DNA from: Opitutaceae bacterium EW11
Lineage (GTDB): Bacteria; Verrucomicrobiota; Verrucomicrobiia; Opitutales; Opitutaceae
Assembly: GCA_003054665.1 (NCBI GenBank)
Contig: QAYY01000008.1
Location: forward strand, 171,665 to 235,664
Reading direction: 5' to 3'
DNA: 64,000 bases
Shown: one piece after another, positions 1 to 8,461 of the stretch
Position numbering within the stretch: the stretch's first letter is position 1
Layout: every line of letters starts with the position of its first letter
Notes under the pieces: model-generated
What the model was told of the DNA's origin: nothing
Database searches by the model: none
The model's input: the letters and a program-made list of their open reading frames with translations, nothing else
Position numbers and translations under genes: made by a program

Positions 1-285
1 GAGCGTGCTCTGGAGATTTCGCCTCCGATAATCGTAAACGAGGCTCAAGGTCCCCGCCATGCTCTCGGTTCCCACCTGCTCCTTCTGGCAGGCGAGTTCC
101 GTGAGCACCATTTCGGCCACGGCTTGCGAGCGGTTCTTGAAGCCGCGCTTTTCGACGAGGCGGTCCAACTCGGCCGCGAGTTCGCACGGGATCGAGATGC
201 TGAACCGCGCGACTTTGTCCGCCGAGCCGCTGGAAGGCGCGGCGGAAGCGGGGGCGGTTGATGAATCGGCCGAGTTGAAGCTCAT
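1..285 (-). CDS. NikR-like ribbon-helix-helix regulator, N-terminal 95 residues (gene runs off the window start)
   Basis: The reverse strand reads an ATG at 285 and stays open to base 1, giving 95 residues. Residues 1-23 are a Ser/Ala-rich leader. From about residue 24 comes a typical MetJ/Arc DNA-binding unit: the beta-strand ARFSISIP, a helix around ELDRLVEKRGF, then NRSQAVAEMV. Near the end GTLSLVYDYRRR matches the start of the C-terminal metal-binding/ACT half of NikR. In NikR proteins this architecture represses nickel uptake genes. Here the start codon lies 2 nt after the stop of the glutamine synthetase-like gene, so it is the last visible gene of the nitrogen operon and may regulate it. 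Whether it senses nickel cannot be judged, because the metal-site half lies outside the window. Confidence 0.75.
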   Translation of the reverse strand, partial: MSFNSADSSTAPASAAPSSGSADKVARFSISIPCELAAELDRLVEKRGFKNRSQAVAEMVLTELACQKEQVGTESMAGTLSLVYDYRRRNLQSTL

Positions 286-287
286 GG

Positions 288-1649
288 CTAGAAGAGCCGG
301 GCGTAGCGCTCGATCTCCCAGGCGCTGACCTGTTGATGGTAGGCGCGCCACTCGTCGGATTTGTAGCTGATGAATTCCTTCCGGAGATCCGAGCCGAGCA
401 CGCGCTCGATGAACGGATCGGCGGCGAACGCCTCCACCGCCTCCTCGAGATTGCGAGGGAGGTACTGGATGCCGCGGCGGGCGAGTTCCGCTTCAGGCAG
501 CGCGTAGAGATTCTCTTCCTGCGGATCGCCGGGATTCAGGTTCTCACGCACGCCCTCGAGACCCGCGGCGAGCGCGAGCGTGGCGGCGAGGTACGGATTG
601 CACGCGGAATCGGCGTTGCGGCTTTCGCAGCGGCCGCCGCCCATCGGCACGCGCACGGAGTTGGTGCGGTTGTTTGTGCCGAAGGAATTGAAGACCGGAG
701 CCCAGGAATAGTAGCTCATCAGCCCCCGGCGAACGAGGCGCTTGTAGCTGTTCACCGTCGGAGCGAACGCGGCGCAGAGGGCCGGACCGTGACGGAGAAT
801 CCCCGCGATGAACGAATACGCGAGCGGGGTCAGTCCAAGGCCGCGCGGATCGTCTTTCGGGTCGCAGGCGAACAGGTTCTTCCCCGTCGTCCGGTCGGCG
901 AGCGACATGTTGAAATGCGCGCCGTTGCCCGTCTTGTCGGCAAAGGGCTTCGGCATGAAGGTCGCCAGAAGTCCTTCCTCCGCGGCGTAGTGCTTCGCCA
1001 TCGTCCTGAAGAAAATGTACCGGTCGCACATCGTGAGCGCGTCGGAGTACTTGAAGTCGAATTCGAACTGCGAGTTGGCGTCTTCGTGATCGAGGGAATA
1101 CAGCTCCCAGCCGAGCTGGCCGATGGTGGACGCGACTTTGTCGAGCCAGGTGTAGCGATCTAGAAACCGCTTCACGTCGTAGCAGCTTTTCGTCAGGTCG
1201 TCGTCGGGGTTGGGGACGAGCAGCTTGTCTTTTCCCTCCAGCTTCAGGACGTAGACCTCGCATTCGATGCCGAGATTGAACGTGAAGCCCATCGCGGCGG
1301 CCTCGGCCAGAACCTTCTTCAACGCGACCCGAGTGTTGGTTTCGTAGGGTTGGCCGTGGAAATGATTGTCGGCCGGCATCCACGCGACTTCGGGGCGCCA
1401 CGGCAGGATGGTGATGGCGTCGAGATCGGGGACGGAGCTGATCTCGTCGTCGTTGGGGCTCTGCCCCAGGCCGTCGAGGGCGTAGCCGGTGTAGAGTTCG
1501 GAGCCGTGCGCAAAATGGAGGAAATGATCGATCGGCACGAATTTGCCCTTGGGCACGCCGTGGATGTCGACGTAGGCGCCGACACAATACTTGACGCCCT
1601 TGGCTTTGAGTTCGGCCTGAAGCTGGAGGATTTCGGAATCGGATTTCAT
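288..1649 (-). CDS. Type III glutamate-ammonia ligase / gamma-glutamylmethylamide synthetase-like enzyme
   Basis: This 453-residue protein ATP-dependently joins glutamate to ammonium or a small amine in the cytosol. It has the full glutamine synthetase fold: beta-grasp N-terminus, the metal ligand motif GIECE (127-131), [12 protein letters not shown] (about 187-198), FMPKPF (231-236), GNGAHFNMS (241-249) and RCESRNAD...NPYL (340-354). Length and motifs fit the family called type III glutamate-ammonia ligase, which also contains the methylamine-glutamate ligase GmaS; it is not the large GlnN type. The frame is open far upstream, but MKSDSEILQ at 1649 is the natural start because it overlaps the creatininase stop by 4 nt (ATGA). 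It sits inside an operon with an ABC importer and an amidohydrolase, so it probably captures the ammonium or amine they release. Confidence 0.85.
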   Translation of the reverse strand: MKSDSEILQLQAELKAKGVKYCVGAYVDIHGVPKGKFVPIDHFLHFAHGSELYTGYALDGLGQSPNDDEISSVPDLDAITILPWRPEVAWMPADNHFHGQPYETNTRVALKKVLAEAAAMGFTFNLGIECEVYVLKLEGKDKLLVPNPDDDLTKSCYDVKRFLDRYTWLDKVASTIGQLGWELYSLDHEDANSQFEFDFKYSDALTMCDRYIFFRTMAKHYAAEEGLLATFMPKPFADKTGNGAHFNMSLADRTTGKNLFACDPKDDPRGLGLTPLAYSFIAGILRHGPALCAAFAPTVNSYKRLVRRGLMSYYSWAPVFNSFGTNNRTNSVRVPMGGGRCESRNADSACNPYLAATLALAAGLEGVRENLNPGDPQEENLYALPEAELARRGIQYLPRNLEEAVEAFAADPFIERVLGSDLRKEFISYKSDEWRAYHQQVSAWEIERYARLF

Positions 1650-2440
1650 GTGGAGAGTGGGGCGAAATAGGACGCCGCCAGCGGGGGCGATTCGCGCAGC
1701 CCGCGGCGGATCAGGGCGGAGAGGTCGGCGGCCATCCAGGCGAACAGCCGGCGGCCGGCGGCTGCCCGGGCACGCGAGGGATATCCGGTCACGCCGTTGG
1801 CGCTGGTGCGGTTCACGGGATGCGCGAAGACGAGCCCATCCGTGCGATCCGGGTCGTCGGCCCGGGGGATCGCGTCCTGCCGAACCATCTCCGGAGCCTC
1901 GGCGAGCATGAGAGCCGTCTCGGCTGCGTTGGCGTGCCAGTCCGTGGCGTCGGACGAGAATTCCCGGGCGACCCGTTTGCTCAGGGTCGCGGTGTTGATG
2001 ACCGCAACCATCAGGTCGTCGAACCGACTTCGCAGGACCTCGAGAGCGCAGCGCAGCGGGGCGGCGTTGGTGACGTGGCTGTTGACGATGAACAAACGAC
2101 GGAAGCCGGAGGCATGGAGCCAATCGCCGATCTCCGTGACGACCGCGATGAGGGTCTGCGGCTGGAGTGCGAGCGTGCCGGGCCAGCGGCGGGAGTGCCC
2201 GAGTGAACAGCCGTAGGGCAGCAGCGGGAGCATGGGCACGCCGGTGCGGGCGCAAACGCGGGCGCACAAACGGGCTGCGAGAGCCGAATCCATGCCCGTG
2301 CCCAAGTGGGGACCGTGCTGCTCGGTGGCTCCGACCGGAAGGACCGCGGCGTCCATGCCGCTCGCGGGTAGCCGGCCGATCTCCTCCCAGGTGAGCCGGT
2401 CCCACTCTGGCGTACCCGGTTTTCGGCGACGTTTGGGCAT
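1646..2440 (-). CDS. Creatininase-family amidohydrolase
   Basis: This 264-residue protein belongs to the creatinine amidohydrolase superfamily, whose members are cytosolic metal-dependent hydrolases of cyclic amides and related C-N bonds. Recognisable pieces are the metal-binding start [15 protein letters not shown] (residues about 37-51), NSHVTN (in place of the usual NGHGGN) and DWHANAAET, which supplies the late His/Glu ligands. The gene begins 2 nt after the ABC ATPase stop and overlaps the ligase start by 4 nt, so it is translationally coupled on both sides. Position suggests that it hydrolyses the imported nitrogen compound or a derivative. Family membership is clear; the substrate is not, since the family also includes enzymes acting on riboflavin-pathway and mycofactocin substrates. 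Confidence 0.8.
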   Translation of the reverse strand: MPKRRRKPGTPEWDRLTWEEIGRLPASGMDAAVLPVGATEQHGPHLGTGMDSALAARLCARVCARTGVPMLPLLPYGCSLGHSRRWPGTLALQPQTLIAVVTEIGDWLHASGFRRLFIVNSHVTNAAPLRCALEVLRSRFDDLMVAVINTATLSKRVAREFSSDATDWHANAAETALMLAEAPEMVRQDAIPRADDPDRTDGLVFAHPVNRTSANGVTGYPSRARAAAGRRLFAWMAADLSALIRRGLRESPPLAASYFAPLST

Positions 2441-2442
2441 GG

Positions 2443-3342
2443 CTATTCGACGTCGTCTCCGACCTGCGTGAAACGGATGAACGGGAGGGAATCGGTCGGA
2501 GGAGCGATCTTGGGATGGATCAGCTCCTCGATATGTGCCTTGGCGGCGAGAAACTCGGGACTGCCGAATTGCTCGGGCCTGCGCGGGCGCGGGACGGGAA
2601 CCTCGATCAGTTCGTCGAGACGGCCGGGGTTGGCCTTCAAGACGAGAATCCGGTCGGCGAGATAAAGCGCCTCGTCGAGGTCGTGAGTGATGAAGAGGAC
2701 CGTGATGTCGACGTTGCGCCAGATTTGGAGCAGGTGGCGCTGCATCTGGGCCCGCGTTTGCGCGTCGAGCGCGCCGAACGGCTCGTCCATCAGCAGAATC
2801 CTGGGGTTATTCGCCAGAGCACGGGCGATCGCCACGCGTTGTTTCATGCCGCCGGAGAGCTGCGACGGATACGAATCGGCGAACTTGGCCAGCCCGACGA
2901 GTTCCAGCCATTGCCGGGCTTCTGCGTCGGCCTGATCGTTGCCGGAGCCACCGATCTTCAGGCCGAACATCACGTTCTGCTTCACCGTGAGCCACGGAAA
3001 GAGCGTGTAGCCTTGAAACACGACTCCCCGTTCGGGGCCGGGTTCAGAGACCTCGCGGTCGTCGAGGAGCACGCGGCCGCTTGTCGGCTGATCGAGTCCC
3101 GCGAGGAGCCGAAGAAGCGTGGACTTGCCGCAGCCCGAAGGTCCGAGAATGCAGAGGAATTCCCGCCGATGAGCCACGAAGCTCAGGTTTTCGAGCGCGG
3201 TCACTTCGGAGCCGTCGGGCCGTGAGAAGCGCCGCGTCAATCGGTCGACGGTGAGGACGACGGGCCGCTGCTTGAGCTGGCGAAAGCGTTCCGCGACCGC
3301 GGGGCTCTGCCTTCGATAATCGGGAGCTTCCGCGGCACTCAT
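2443..3342 (-). CDS. ABC transporter ATP-binding protein (NrtD/SsuB/TauB type)
   Basis: This 299-residue cytosolic ATPase powers the importer encoded with it. It shows Walker [12 protein letters not shown] (about residues 68-78), a Q-loop in [11 protein letters not shown], the signature LSGGMKQR, Walker [13 protein letters not shown] and the switch His in [10 protein letters not shown]. These are the hallmarks of the nitrate/sulfonate/taurine importer class. The stop codon is followed after 2 nt by the creatininase gene, and the start overlaps the permease stop by 4 nt. A 35-residue N-terminal extension before the first beta-strand is ordinary for the class. Confidence 0.9.
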   Translation of the reverse strand: MSAAEAPDYRRQSPAVAERFRQLKQRPVVLTVDRLTRRFSRPDGSEVTALENLSFVAHRREFLCILGPSGCGKSTLLRLLAGLDQPTSGRVLLDDREVSEPGPERGVVFQGYTLFPWLTVKQNVMFGLKIGGSGNDQADAEARQWLELVGLAKFADSYPSQLSGGMKQRVAIARALANNPRILLMDEPFGALDAQTRAQMQRHLLQIWRNVDITVLFITHDLDEALYLADRILVLKANPGRLDELIEVPVPRPRRPEQFGSPEFLAAKAHIEELIHPKIAPPTDSLPFIRFTQVGDDVE

Positions 3343-4397
3343 GCTTTGGCTTCCTCCTCGGACGATCCGGGGAATAGCAGGACTTCACGACCGGCGAACA
3401 GCCGCACGAAGAACGTCCGTAGTCGGCTTGGGCGTGGGTTTTCCCACGGGAATAGACGCCGGCCTACGAAGGCGAGGAACTGGTCGGTGCCCAGGCCAAG
3501 CAACCCGATGATGACGATCGCCGCGTAGACGTTGTCGAAATTCCGGTATTTCGCCTGTTGGTTAATGAAGTAGGTGATGCCCGAACTGACTCCGACGACT
3601 TCGGCGACGATGAGATAGGTCCAGGCCCAGCCGAGGAGGATGCGGGTGTCGGTGTAGAGCTCCGAGATCTTGGCGGGGACAATGACCTTCGTGACGAGGC
3701 GGCGGCCCCGTGCGCCCAGCGTCTGCGCCGCTTCGAGCAGAGACGGGTCGACGCGGCGTATCGTGTTGGCCACGACAAGCACCTGCTGAAAAAACGTCCC
3801 GATGAAGATGATCGCGATCTTCGGGGCGTCGGAAATGCCCAGCACAGCCACGGCCAGGGCGCCGAACGCCGGCGCCGGCATGTAGCGGATGAAATCGATG
3901 ACCGGCTCGCTGACCCGCGACCAAACGGCGTAGGAGCCGCAGAGAATGCCGAGCGGAATGCCGACGACGGAGGAGAGCAGGAAACCCCAGAAGATCGTCT
4001 GCACGCTGCGCCAAAGACTCTCGTGGAGCCACACGTCCCCGCGCAGCACGGGCTTGGTCGTGAACGCAGTGTAGAGGGCCCGCGCCACTTCATGGGGCGC
4101 GGGCAGGAAGACAGGATTGGCGCGCCTGCCGCTCGCCGCGGTTTTGCCGGCCTCGAGCGCCCTGGCGTTTTCTTTCTCGAACGCGGTGCGTTCCACCAGG
4201 AGGCCGGGCTTGAACCAAGAAACGCCGCCGGGCTCGGTCACGCATACCATCGGGTGCCAAAGGAAGGGGAGGTAGCTCACCGCGGACCAGGCCGCCAGCG
4301 GCAGAAGAAACGAAACGACGTAGAGCAGCGTCCCGCGCCGCCCCGACAGCGGTCGGAGGATGGCGAACCAGGGATCTCGTTTCGTGCGGGAAAGCAT
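3339..4397 (-). CDS. ABC transporter permease (NrtB/SsuC type) with enlarged first periplasmic loop
   Basis: This 352-residue inner-membrane protein forms the translocation channel. The first membrane segment lies around residues 24-44 and is followed by a soluble stretch of about 50-60 residues rich in charged and Ala residues before the core BPD_transp_1 domain. The core includes the EAA-type coupling loop [22 protein letters not shown], read here in two parts around [10 protein letters not shown] and VIVPAKI. The typical SsuC/TauC permease is about 260 residues, so the long loop is a family-specific addition. It may contact the binding protein on the periplasmic side, which is inference. 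It overlaps the ATPase start by 4 nt and follows the binding-protein gene by 72 nt. Confidence 0.88.
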   Translation of the reverse strand: MLSRTKRDPWFAILRPLSGRRGTLLYVVSFLLPLAAWSAVSYLPFLWHPMVCVTEPGGVSWFKPGLLVERTAFEKENARALEAGKTAASGRRANPVFLPAPHEVARALYTAFTTKPVLRGDVWLHESLWRSVQTIFWGFLLSSVVGIPLGILCGSYAVWSRVSEPVIDFIRYMPAPAFGALAVAVLGISDAPKIAIIFIGTFFQQVLVVANTIRRVDPSLLEAAQTLGARGRRLVTKVIVPAKISELYTDTRILLGWAWTYLIVAEVVGVSSGITYFINQQAKYRNFDNVYAAIVIIGLLGLGTDQFLAFVGRRLFPWENPRPSRLRTFFVRLFAGREVLLFPGSSEEEAKA

Positions 4398-4469
4398 CTG
4401 CGGTGGGCATGCAGCGGCGCAGGCGGTCGCTCGCGGGCCGCCTGGCCGAGGGTGGTGGTTGGGCGAGGC

Positions 4470-5465
4470 CTACTTCTTGGCGCCGGTGAGTTCCAGGACC
4501 AGGGATCCGTCGATGTACGACGCGACGTCCTGCGAGTCCTTGTACACGCCGTTCTTCACGTTGAAGTCGTTGGCGATCTTGCTGGAGCCGATGAGCGAAT
4601 CGAAGCCCTCGGTTTTCGCGGCGAAGAATTTCGCACCCTCGGAGAGGCTGAGAAACCGGGTGCCGGCCATGAACGACGCGTATTCCTTGGGATCGGTGCC
4701 AACCCGCGAGGCCATGATCTTGATGGCGTCGTCGCGCGTCTTCGGATCGTTGATGTAGGCCACGACCTTGTCCCAGACCCCGATGAACTTTTTCCATTCG
4801 GCCCGGTGTTCGGAGAAGCTCTGCGGGGAAACGATCACGACGTCGTAGATCAGCCCCGGCTCATCCGCGCTGGTGTAGATCGCGGTGGATCCGGCCACGG
4901 CCTTCAGGGCCTGTCCCGAGTTGGGCTGCCAGGCGCCGATGGCGTCGACCTGGCCGGAAGCGAGGACCTGCGGGGTTTGATTGGTGGGCGTAGGGACAAG
5001 GGTGATACTCGACTCGGGCACGCCGGCTTTCTTGAGGCCGTTGAGGAGCAACAGGTGTTCGACCAGGCCGATCTCGATGCCGACCTTCTTGCCCTTGAGG
5101 TCCTTCAGCGAAGCGATCCCGGGACCTCCGACGATCATATCGTTGCCGTTGCTGTAGTCGGTCAGCATCGCCATGATGTTTTTCGCGCCGTTGGCGCCGG
5201 TGACGAGGGCGTCGCCATTGGTGACGGTGACGGCGTCGACTTTCCCGGCGGTGAAGGCCTCCATCGAGGGGCCGTATTCGAACCAGGAGAACTGGACCTC
5301 GACGCCGGCCTCCTTGAACCAGTCTTTCTGAATGGCGATTTCCCAGGCGACCCAGCCGGGCCAGTCGCTATAGGCGACTTTGAGCGGAGCGGCGAGGGAC
5401 AGGCTGGCGAGCGCGGTGAGGACGGTGAAAAGCTGCGCGGCGCGGCGGAGAGGCGAGAGGGTCAT
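4470..5465 (-). CDS. ABC transporter periplasmic substrate-binding protein (NMT1/NrtA type, urea/guanidine-carboxylase-associated family)
   Basis: This 331-residue exported protein captures the substrate and hands it to the permease. Residues 1-25 form a signal peptide ending near SLSLAAPLK. The mature protein is a type II periplasmic-binding fold with VAYSDWPGWVAWEIA near the start, then VDAVTVTNGDALV, KKVGIEIGLVEHLLL and VDAIGAWQPNSGQALK. From memory, this combination is characteristic of the binding-protein family found beside so-called urea carboxylase genes (TIGR03427), many of which act on guanidine. That assignment is recall, not a search. It is the first gene of a six-gene operon and lies about 40 nt downstream of the predicted transcription start of a sigma-54-type promoter. 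Confidence 0.85.
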   Translation of the reverse strand: MTLSPLRRAAQLFTVLTALASLSLAAPLKVAYSDWPGWVAWEIAIQKDWFKEAGVEVQFSWFEYGPSMEAFTAGKVDAVTVTNGDALVTGANGAKNIMAMLTDYSNGNDMIVGGPGIASLKDLKGKKVGIEIGLVEHLLLLNGLKKAGVPESSITLVPTPTNQTPQVLASGQVDAIGAWQPNSGQALKAVAGSTAIYTSADEPGLIYDVVIVSPQSFSEHRAEWKKFIGVWDKVVAYINDPKTRDDAIKIMASRVGTDPKEYASFMAGTRFLSLSEGAKFFAAKTEGFDSLIGSSKIANDFNVKNGVYKDSQDVASYIDGSLVLELTGAKK

Positions 5466-5466
5466 T

Positions 5467-5502
5467 GGATTCGCGTGTTACGATCTTGTTGATTCGTGTT
5501 AC
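5467..5502 (-). repeat. Direct repeat in the leader of the nitrogen operon
   Basis: On the plus strand CGTGTTAC occurs at 5474-5481 and again at 5495-5502, each preceded by GATTCG (with a 2-nt CG insertion in one copy). The centres are 21 bp apart, about two helical turns. Both copies lie between the predicted transcription start and the ATG of the binding-protein gene. They could be a regulator site or structured leader; neither can be decided here. Confidence 0.45.
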
Positions 5503-5516
5503 CGGGCGCCGCTTAG

Positions 5517-5532
5517 AGCAGGCCATATGCCA
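5517..5532 (-). promoter_or_regulatory. Sigma-54 (-24/-12) promoter for the nitrogen operon
   Basis: The reverse strand reads TGGCATATGGCCTGCT. Against the sigma-54 consensus TGGCAC-N5-TTGC(A/T) it keeps the invariant GG at -24 and GC at -12 with exact spacing, and 9 of the 11 specified bases. The predicted start point is near 5506, about 40 nt before the ATG at 5465. Sigma-54 control is the classic route for nitrogen-limitation genes, which fits the operon content. Confidence 0.6.
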
Positions 5533-5648
5533 GCGGCCGGAATGCGCGGATTTGAGCAGGAAAACGCCTCGCGACGTGGACTTGGCTGAACGCTTGCGCG
5601 GGAGGAGCACCTGGCTACTGTCCGCGTGCACACTCATATATCACCCCT

Positions 5649-5888
5649 ATGAAACTCATCCGTTTGCTCACCGCCCTCGTCTTCGCCTCGACCCTCGCCG
5701 TATCCATCGCTCGTGCGGAGGAGAAGGCGGCGGACAAAGCCAAGGACGACAAGGCCTGCGAGAAAGTCTGCGACTGCGGAAAGGACAAGGACGGCAAGGC
5801 ATGCGGCGTCGACAAGGACTGCTGCTGCACCGGCAAGAAAGCCGAGAAGAAGTCCGAGTCGGCCAAGACCGAAGAGGGAAAGAAATAA
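5649..5888 (+). CDS. Small secreted Cys/Lys-rich protein
   Basis: This 79-residue protein has a clear signal peptide (residues 1-23, basic start MKLIR, hydrophobic core, cleavage after ARA). The mature part is dominated by Lys, Asp and Glu with a central cluster of seven Cys (ACEKVCDCGKDKDGKACG, then DCCC). The clustered Cys pairs could bind a soft metal or form disulfides in the periplasm. I do not recognise the family. It is followed at once by a strong intrinsic terminator, which supports it as an independent transcription unit, and it is divergent from the nitrogen operon. Confidence 0.7.
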   Translation: MKLIRLLTALVFASTLAVSIARAEEKAADKAKDDKACEKVCDCGKDKDGKACGVDKDCCCTGKKAEKKSESAKTEEGKK

Positions 5889-5909
5889 CCCTCGGGAGTC
5901 GTCTCTTTC

Positions 5910-5940
5910 GGCCGCGGCTCGCGCCGCGGCCTTTTTTTTT
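5910..5940 (+). terminator. Intrinsic terminator of the Cys/Lys-rich protein gene
   Basis: A 9-bp perfect stem GGCCGCGGC / GCCGCGGCC with a TCGC loop is followed by nine T residues. It lies 22 nt after the stop codon at 5888. Confidence 0.9.
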
Positions 5941-5977
5941 CCGTGCGCCGGCACACGCGGCGCACCGCACGTGGCCG

Positions 5978-7927
5978 TCAGGCGTCGGCTTCGACGGCGG
6001 CGGCGCGCCGGTTGAACCACCGGTCGAGAATCCGCTGGTACATGCTGTCGAAGGAGAGACCGTGGGCGGCTCGGAGCGTTTCGACGTTGGAACCGTGCTC
6101 CACGAATGTATCGGGCCATCCGATACGCTCCACCGCGGTCTGGCATTCCGCCTCCTGAAGAGCCTCGAGCACGGCGGAGCCGAAACCGCCGGAGAGAACG
6201 TGGTCCTCCATCGTGACGAGCAGCGGCACGACGGCGGCCTGGCTGAGGAGAAGCTCCCGGTCCAGCGGCTTGACGAAACGCGCGTTGACCACGCCGACGG
6301 AGAGTTGGTGCTCGATTTCGAGCCGCTTGGCGATCGCGAGGGCCTCCTGAACCATCGGACCGAGGGCCCAGAGAATGATGTTGGAGCCTGGCTTCAGCAG
6401 CTCGGCCTGGCCGATCGTGAGCTGAGCCGGCTGTTCCTTGACCCTGACCCCGAAGCCGGAGCCGCGCGGATAGCGGACGAACGTCGGACCGTTCACGTGC
6501 AGGCAGGTGTGGAGCATGTCCACCAGTTCGTCCTCGTGCTGGGGCTGCATGATGACCGCGTTGGGCACGCACCGGAGGTAGGCGAGATCGAAGACGCCGT
6601 GGTGCGTCGGGCCGTCATTCGCGCAGAGGCCGGCGCGGTCCATGCAAAACGTGACGGGCAGGTTCTGCAGGCAGACGTCGTGGACGACCGGGTCGAAGCC
6701 GCGTTGCAGGAACGTGGAGTAGATCGCGACGACCGGATGGATGCCCTTTGTTGCGAGGCCGGCGGCGAATAGCACCGCGTGCTCCTCGGCGATGCCGACG
6801 TCGAAAAACTGGTGGGGGCACTCCGCCGCGAGGATGTTCAGCCCGGTTCCGCTCGGCATGGCCGCCGTGATCCCGACGATGTGGGGATTGGACTTCGCGA
6901 AACGCGCCAGGGCATGTCCAAAAACGTCCTGGTAGGTGGGCGGCGTCCCGGCCGGGGCTTTTTTGCTTTCGCCGGTCACGGGGTCGTAGGGGCTGGTGCC
7001 GTGAAACTTCTCGGGCGACTTGATCGCCGCATCGAGCCCCCGACCTTTTTTGGTCAGGACGTGGACGATGATCGGCGCGTCGCACTGCTTGGCGAACTCG
7101 AGGTTCTTCACGAGTTCGTCGAGATTATGCCCGTCGATCGGACCGACGTAGCGGATCCCGAATTTCTCGAAGAGGCTCGACTCGACGAAGAAGTCCTTCG
7201 TCTCGCGTTTCCACTTCATGTAAACCCGGTGGAGTTCCTGGCCGTGCGGCAGCCCGGTGAAGAATTTCTCCAGGTCGTGGTGAATCTTGTTGTAGGTCGG
7301 ATTCGTGCTGAGGCGGTTGAGGTACCGCGCCATCGCGCCGACGTTTTTCGCGATCGACCACTCGTTGTCGTTGAGGACGACGATCAGGCGTTTGGTCGAG
7401 GTGACGACGTTGTTGAGCGCCTCGAGCGTGATGCCGCAGGTGAACGCCGCGTCGCCGCAAACCGCCACGACGTGCTCCGAGGTGCCGCGCAGGTCGCGGG
7501 CAGTCGCCATGCCCAGGGCGGCGCTCAGAGCCGTGCCGGCGTGTCCGGCGCCGTAGCTGTCGTGACCGCTTTCGGCGCGATAGAGAAAGCCGCTGGCGCC
7601 ACCGGACTGGCGCAGCTTGCGAAAGAATTCGCCGCCGCGGCCGGTTAGGAGTTTGTGGACATAACCCTGGTGAGCGACGTCGAAAACGAACTGGTCCTCG
7701 GGCGTCGAGAACACCCGGTGCATGGCAATGGTGAGCTCCACCACGCCCAGATTGGGGCCCACATGGCCTCCGTTCTTCGAAGTGACGGCGATGATTTCGT
7801 CGCGAATCTCCTGGGCGAGCCGAGGCAGCTGGGAAGTGGGCAGGTTCTTCACGTCGGCGGGCCCTCGGATCGAATCGAGCAAACGGCTGGGCGACGAAGG
7901 AACAGCGGGAGCGTCAGGTGAATTCAT
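5978..7927 (-). CDS. dxs: 1-deoxy-D-xylulose-5-phosphate synthase
   Basis: This 649-residue cytosolic thiamine-diphosphate enzyme condenses pyruvate and glyceraldehyde 3-phosphate, the first step of the MEP isoprenoid pathway and a branch to thiamine and pyridoxal. Visible are GGHVGPNLG (about 53-61), the ThDP motif region GDAAFTCG...NDNEWSIAKNVG (158-197), GPIDGHN, the transketolase pyrimidine domain with GIAEEHAV and DRAGLCANDGPTHHG, and a C-terminal transketolase domain. Length is normal (620-650). The ThDP motif normally reads GDG(A/S)LTGG, so GDAAFTCG is a variant. It follows xseB by 32 nt on the same strand, a frequent pairing in bacteria. Confidence 0.95.
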   Translation of the reverse strand: MNSPDAPAVPSSPSRLLDSIRGPADVKNLPTSQLPRLAQEIRDEIIAVTSKNGGHVGPNLGVVELTIAMHRVFSTPEDQFVFDVAHQGYVHKLLTGRGGEFFRKLRQSGGASGFLYRAESGHDSYGAGHAGTALSAALGMATARDLRGTSEHVVAVCGDAAFTCGITLEALNNVVTSTKRLIVVLNDNEWSIAKNVGAMARYLNRLSTNPTYNKIHHDLEKFFTGLPHGQELHRVYMKWKRETKDFFVESSLFEKFGIRYVGPIDGHNLDELVKNLEFAKQCDAPIIVHVLTKKGRGLDAAIKSPEKFHGTSPYDPVTGESKKAPAGTPPTYQDVFGHALARFAKSNPHIVGITAAMPSGTGLNILAAECPHQFFDVGIAEEHAVLFAAGLATKGIHPVVAIYSTFLQRGFDPVVHDVCLQNLPVTFCMDRAGLCANDGPTHHGVFDLAYLRCVPNAVIMQPQHEDELVDMLHTCLHVNGPTFVRYPRGSGFGVRVKEQPAQLTIGQAELLKPGSNIILWALGPMVQEALAIAKRLEIEHQLSVGVVNARFVKPLDRELLLSQAAVVPLLVTMEDHVLSGGFGSAVLEALQEAECQTAVERIGWPDTFVEHGSNVETLRAAHGLSFDSMYQRILDRWFNRRAAAVEADA

Positions 7928-7959
7928 CAGACGGAAGGGAGGCGCGACGGGAGCAACGC

Positions 7960-8205
7960 TCAGCGGTCGCGCTCGGTGGGAAAGGGGACGAAAGCGACGC
8001 CGTCTTTCTGCTTCTTCAGCAACTCGATCTTCATCTCGGCTTCTTTCAGCCGGGACTCGCAGACCTTCAGCAGCTTGTTGCCTTCTTCGAACTTGGACAA
8101 CAGGTCCGCCAGTGGAACGTCTCCCGCTTCCATCGTTTCGACGATGGTCTCGAGCTGCTCAAGGGCCTTCTCGAAGGAGAGCGTTTCAGTTGGCGTGGTA
8201 TCCAC
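7960..8205 (-). CDS. xseB: Exodeoxyribonuclease VII small subunit
   Basis: This 81-residue protein is the small subunit of exonuclease VII, which binds the large subunit XseA to degrade single-stranded DNA. The core SFEKALEQLETIVETMEAGD, followed by PLADLLSKFEEGNKLLK, is the conserved family pattern of two amphipathic helices. Length matches the family (70-85). It is followed 32 nt later by dxs, so the two are probably co-transcribed. The large subunit is not in the window. Confidence 0.93.
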   Translation of the reverse strand: MDTTPTETLSFEKALEQLETIVETMEAGDVPLADLLSKFEEGNKLLKVCESRLKEAEMKIELLKKQKDGVAFVPFPTERDR

Positions 8206-8461
8206 AGCGTTTCACGATGGCTCTGGCTAATGGCATTTCAACCAAACTTTATGGTTCGGACGGCTGCGCGGGGCTCGATGCGACCGACGGTAGTCCGGGG
8301 TGCAGCCTGAAACCGTTCGGCGGTTGCTGGGGGGCTTTCAAGAGATCTCCTCCGTCACCCGCTCCCGGCGGAGCCTGGCGACACGCGGCGTTGTTGCGCA
8401 GTTAAGCCTGCCGCGTTCGCGGGCTTGCCCGGCCGGCCGGACCTCGCTGATTCTCTGCCCA

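Noticed and set aside
1650-2405. Long N-terminal extension of the glutamine synthetase-like gene
   Set aside because: The in-frame extension overlaps the creatininase gene in another frame and is Arg/Pro-rich. The family start lies at 1649.
3558-5492. 644-codon plus-strand open frame opposite the ABC transporter genes
   Set aside because: It is antisense to the permease and binding-protein genes, Arg/Gly/Asp-rich and without any family motif. High GC removes stop codons from the opposite frame.
5466-5516. Guanidine riboswitch in the nitrogen-operon leader
   Set aside because: The leader after the predicted start is about 40 nt. I could not find the ykkC core or paired ACGR hairpin loops; the repeated GTAACACG words do not form the required stems.
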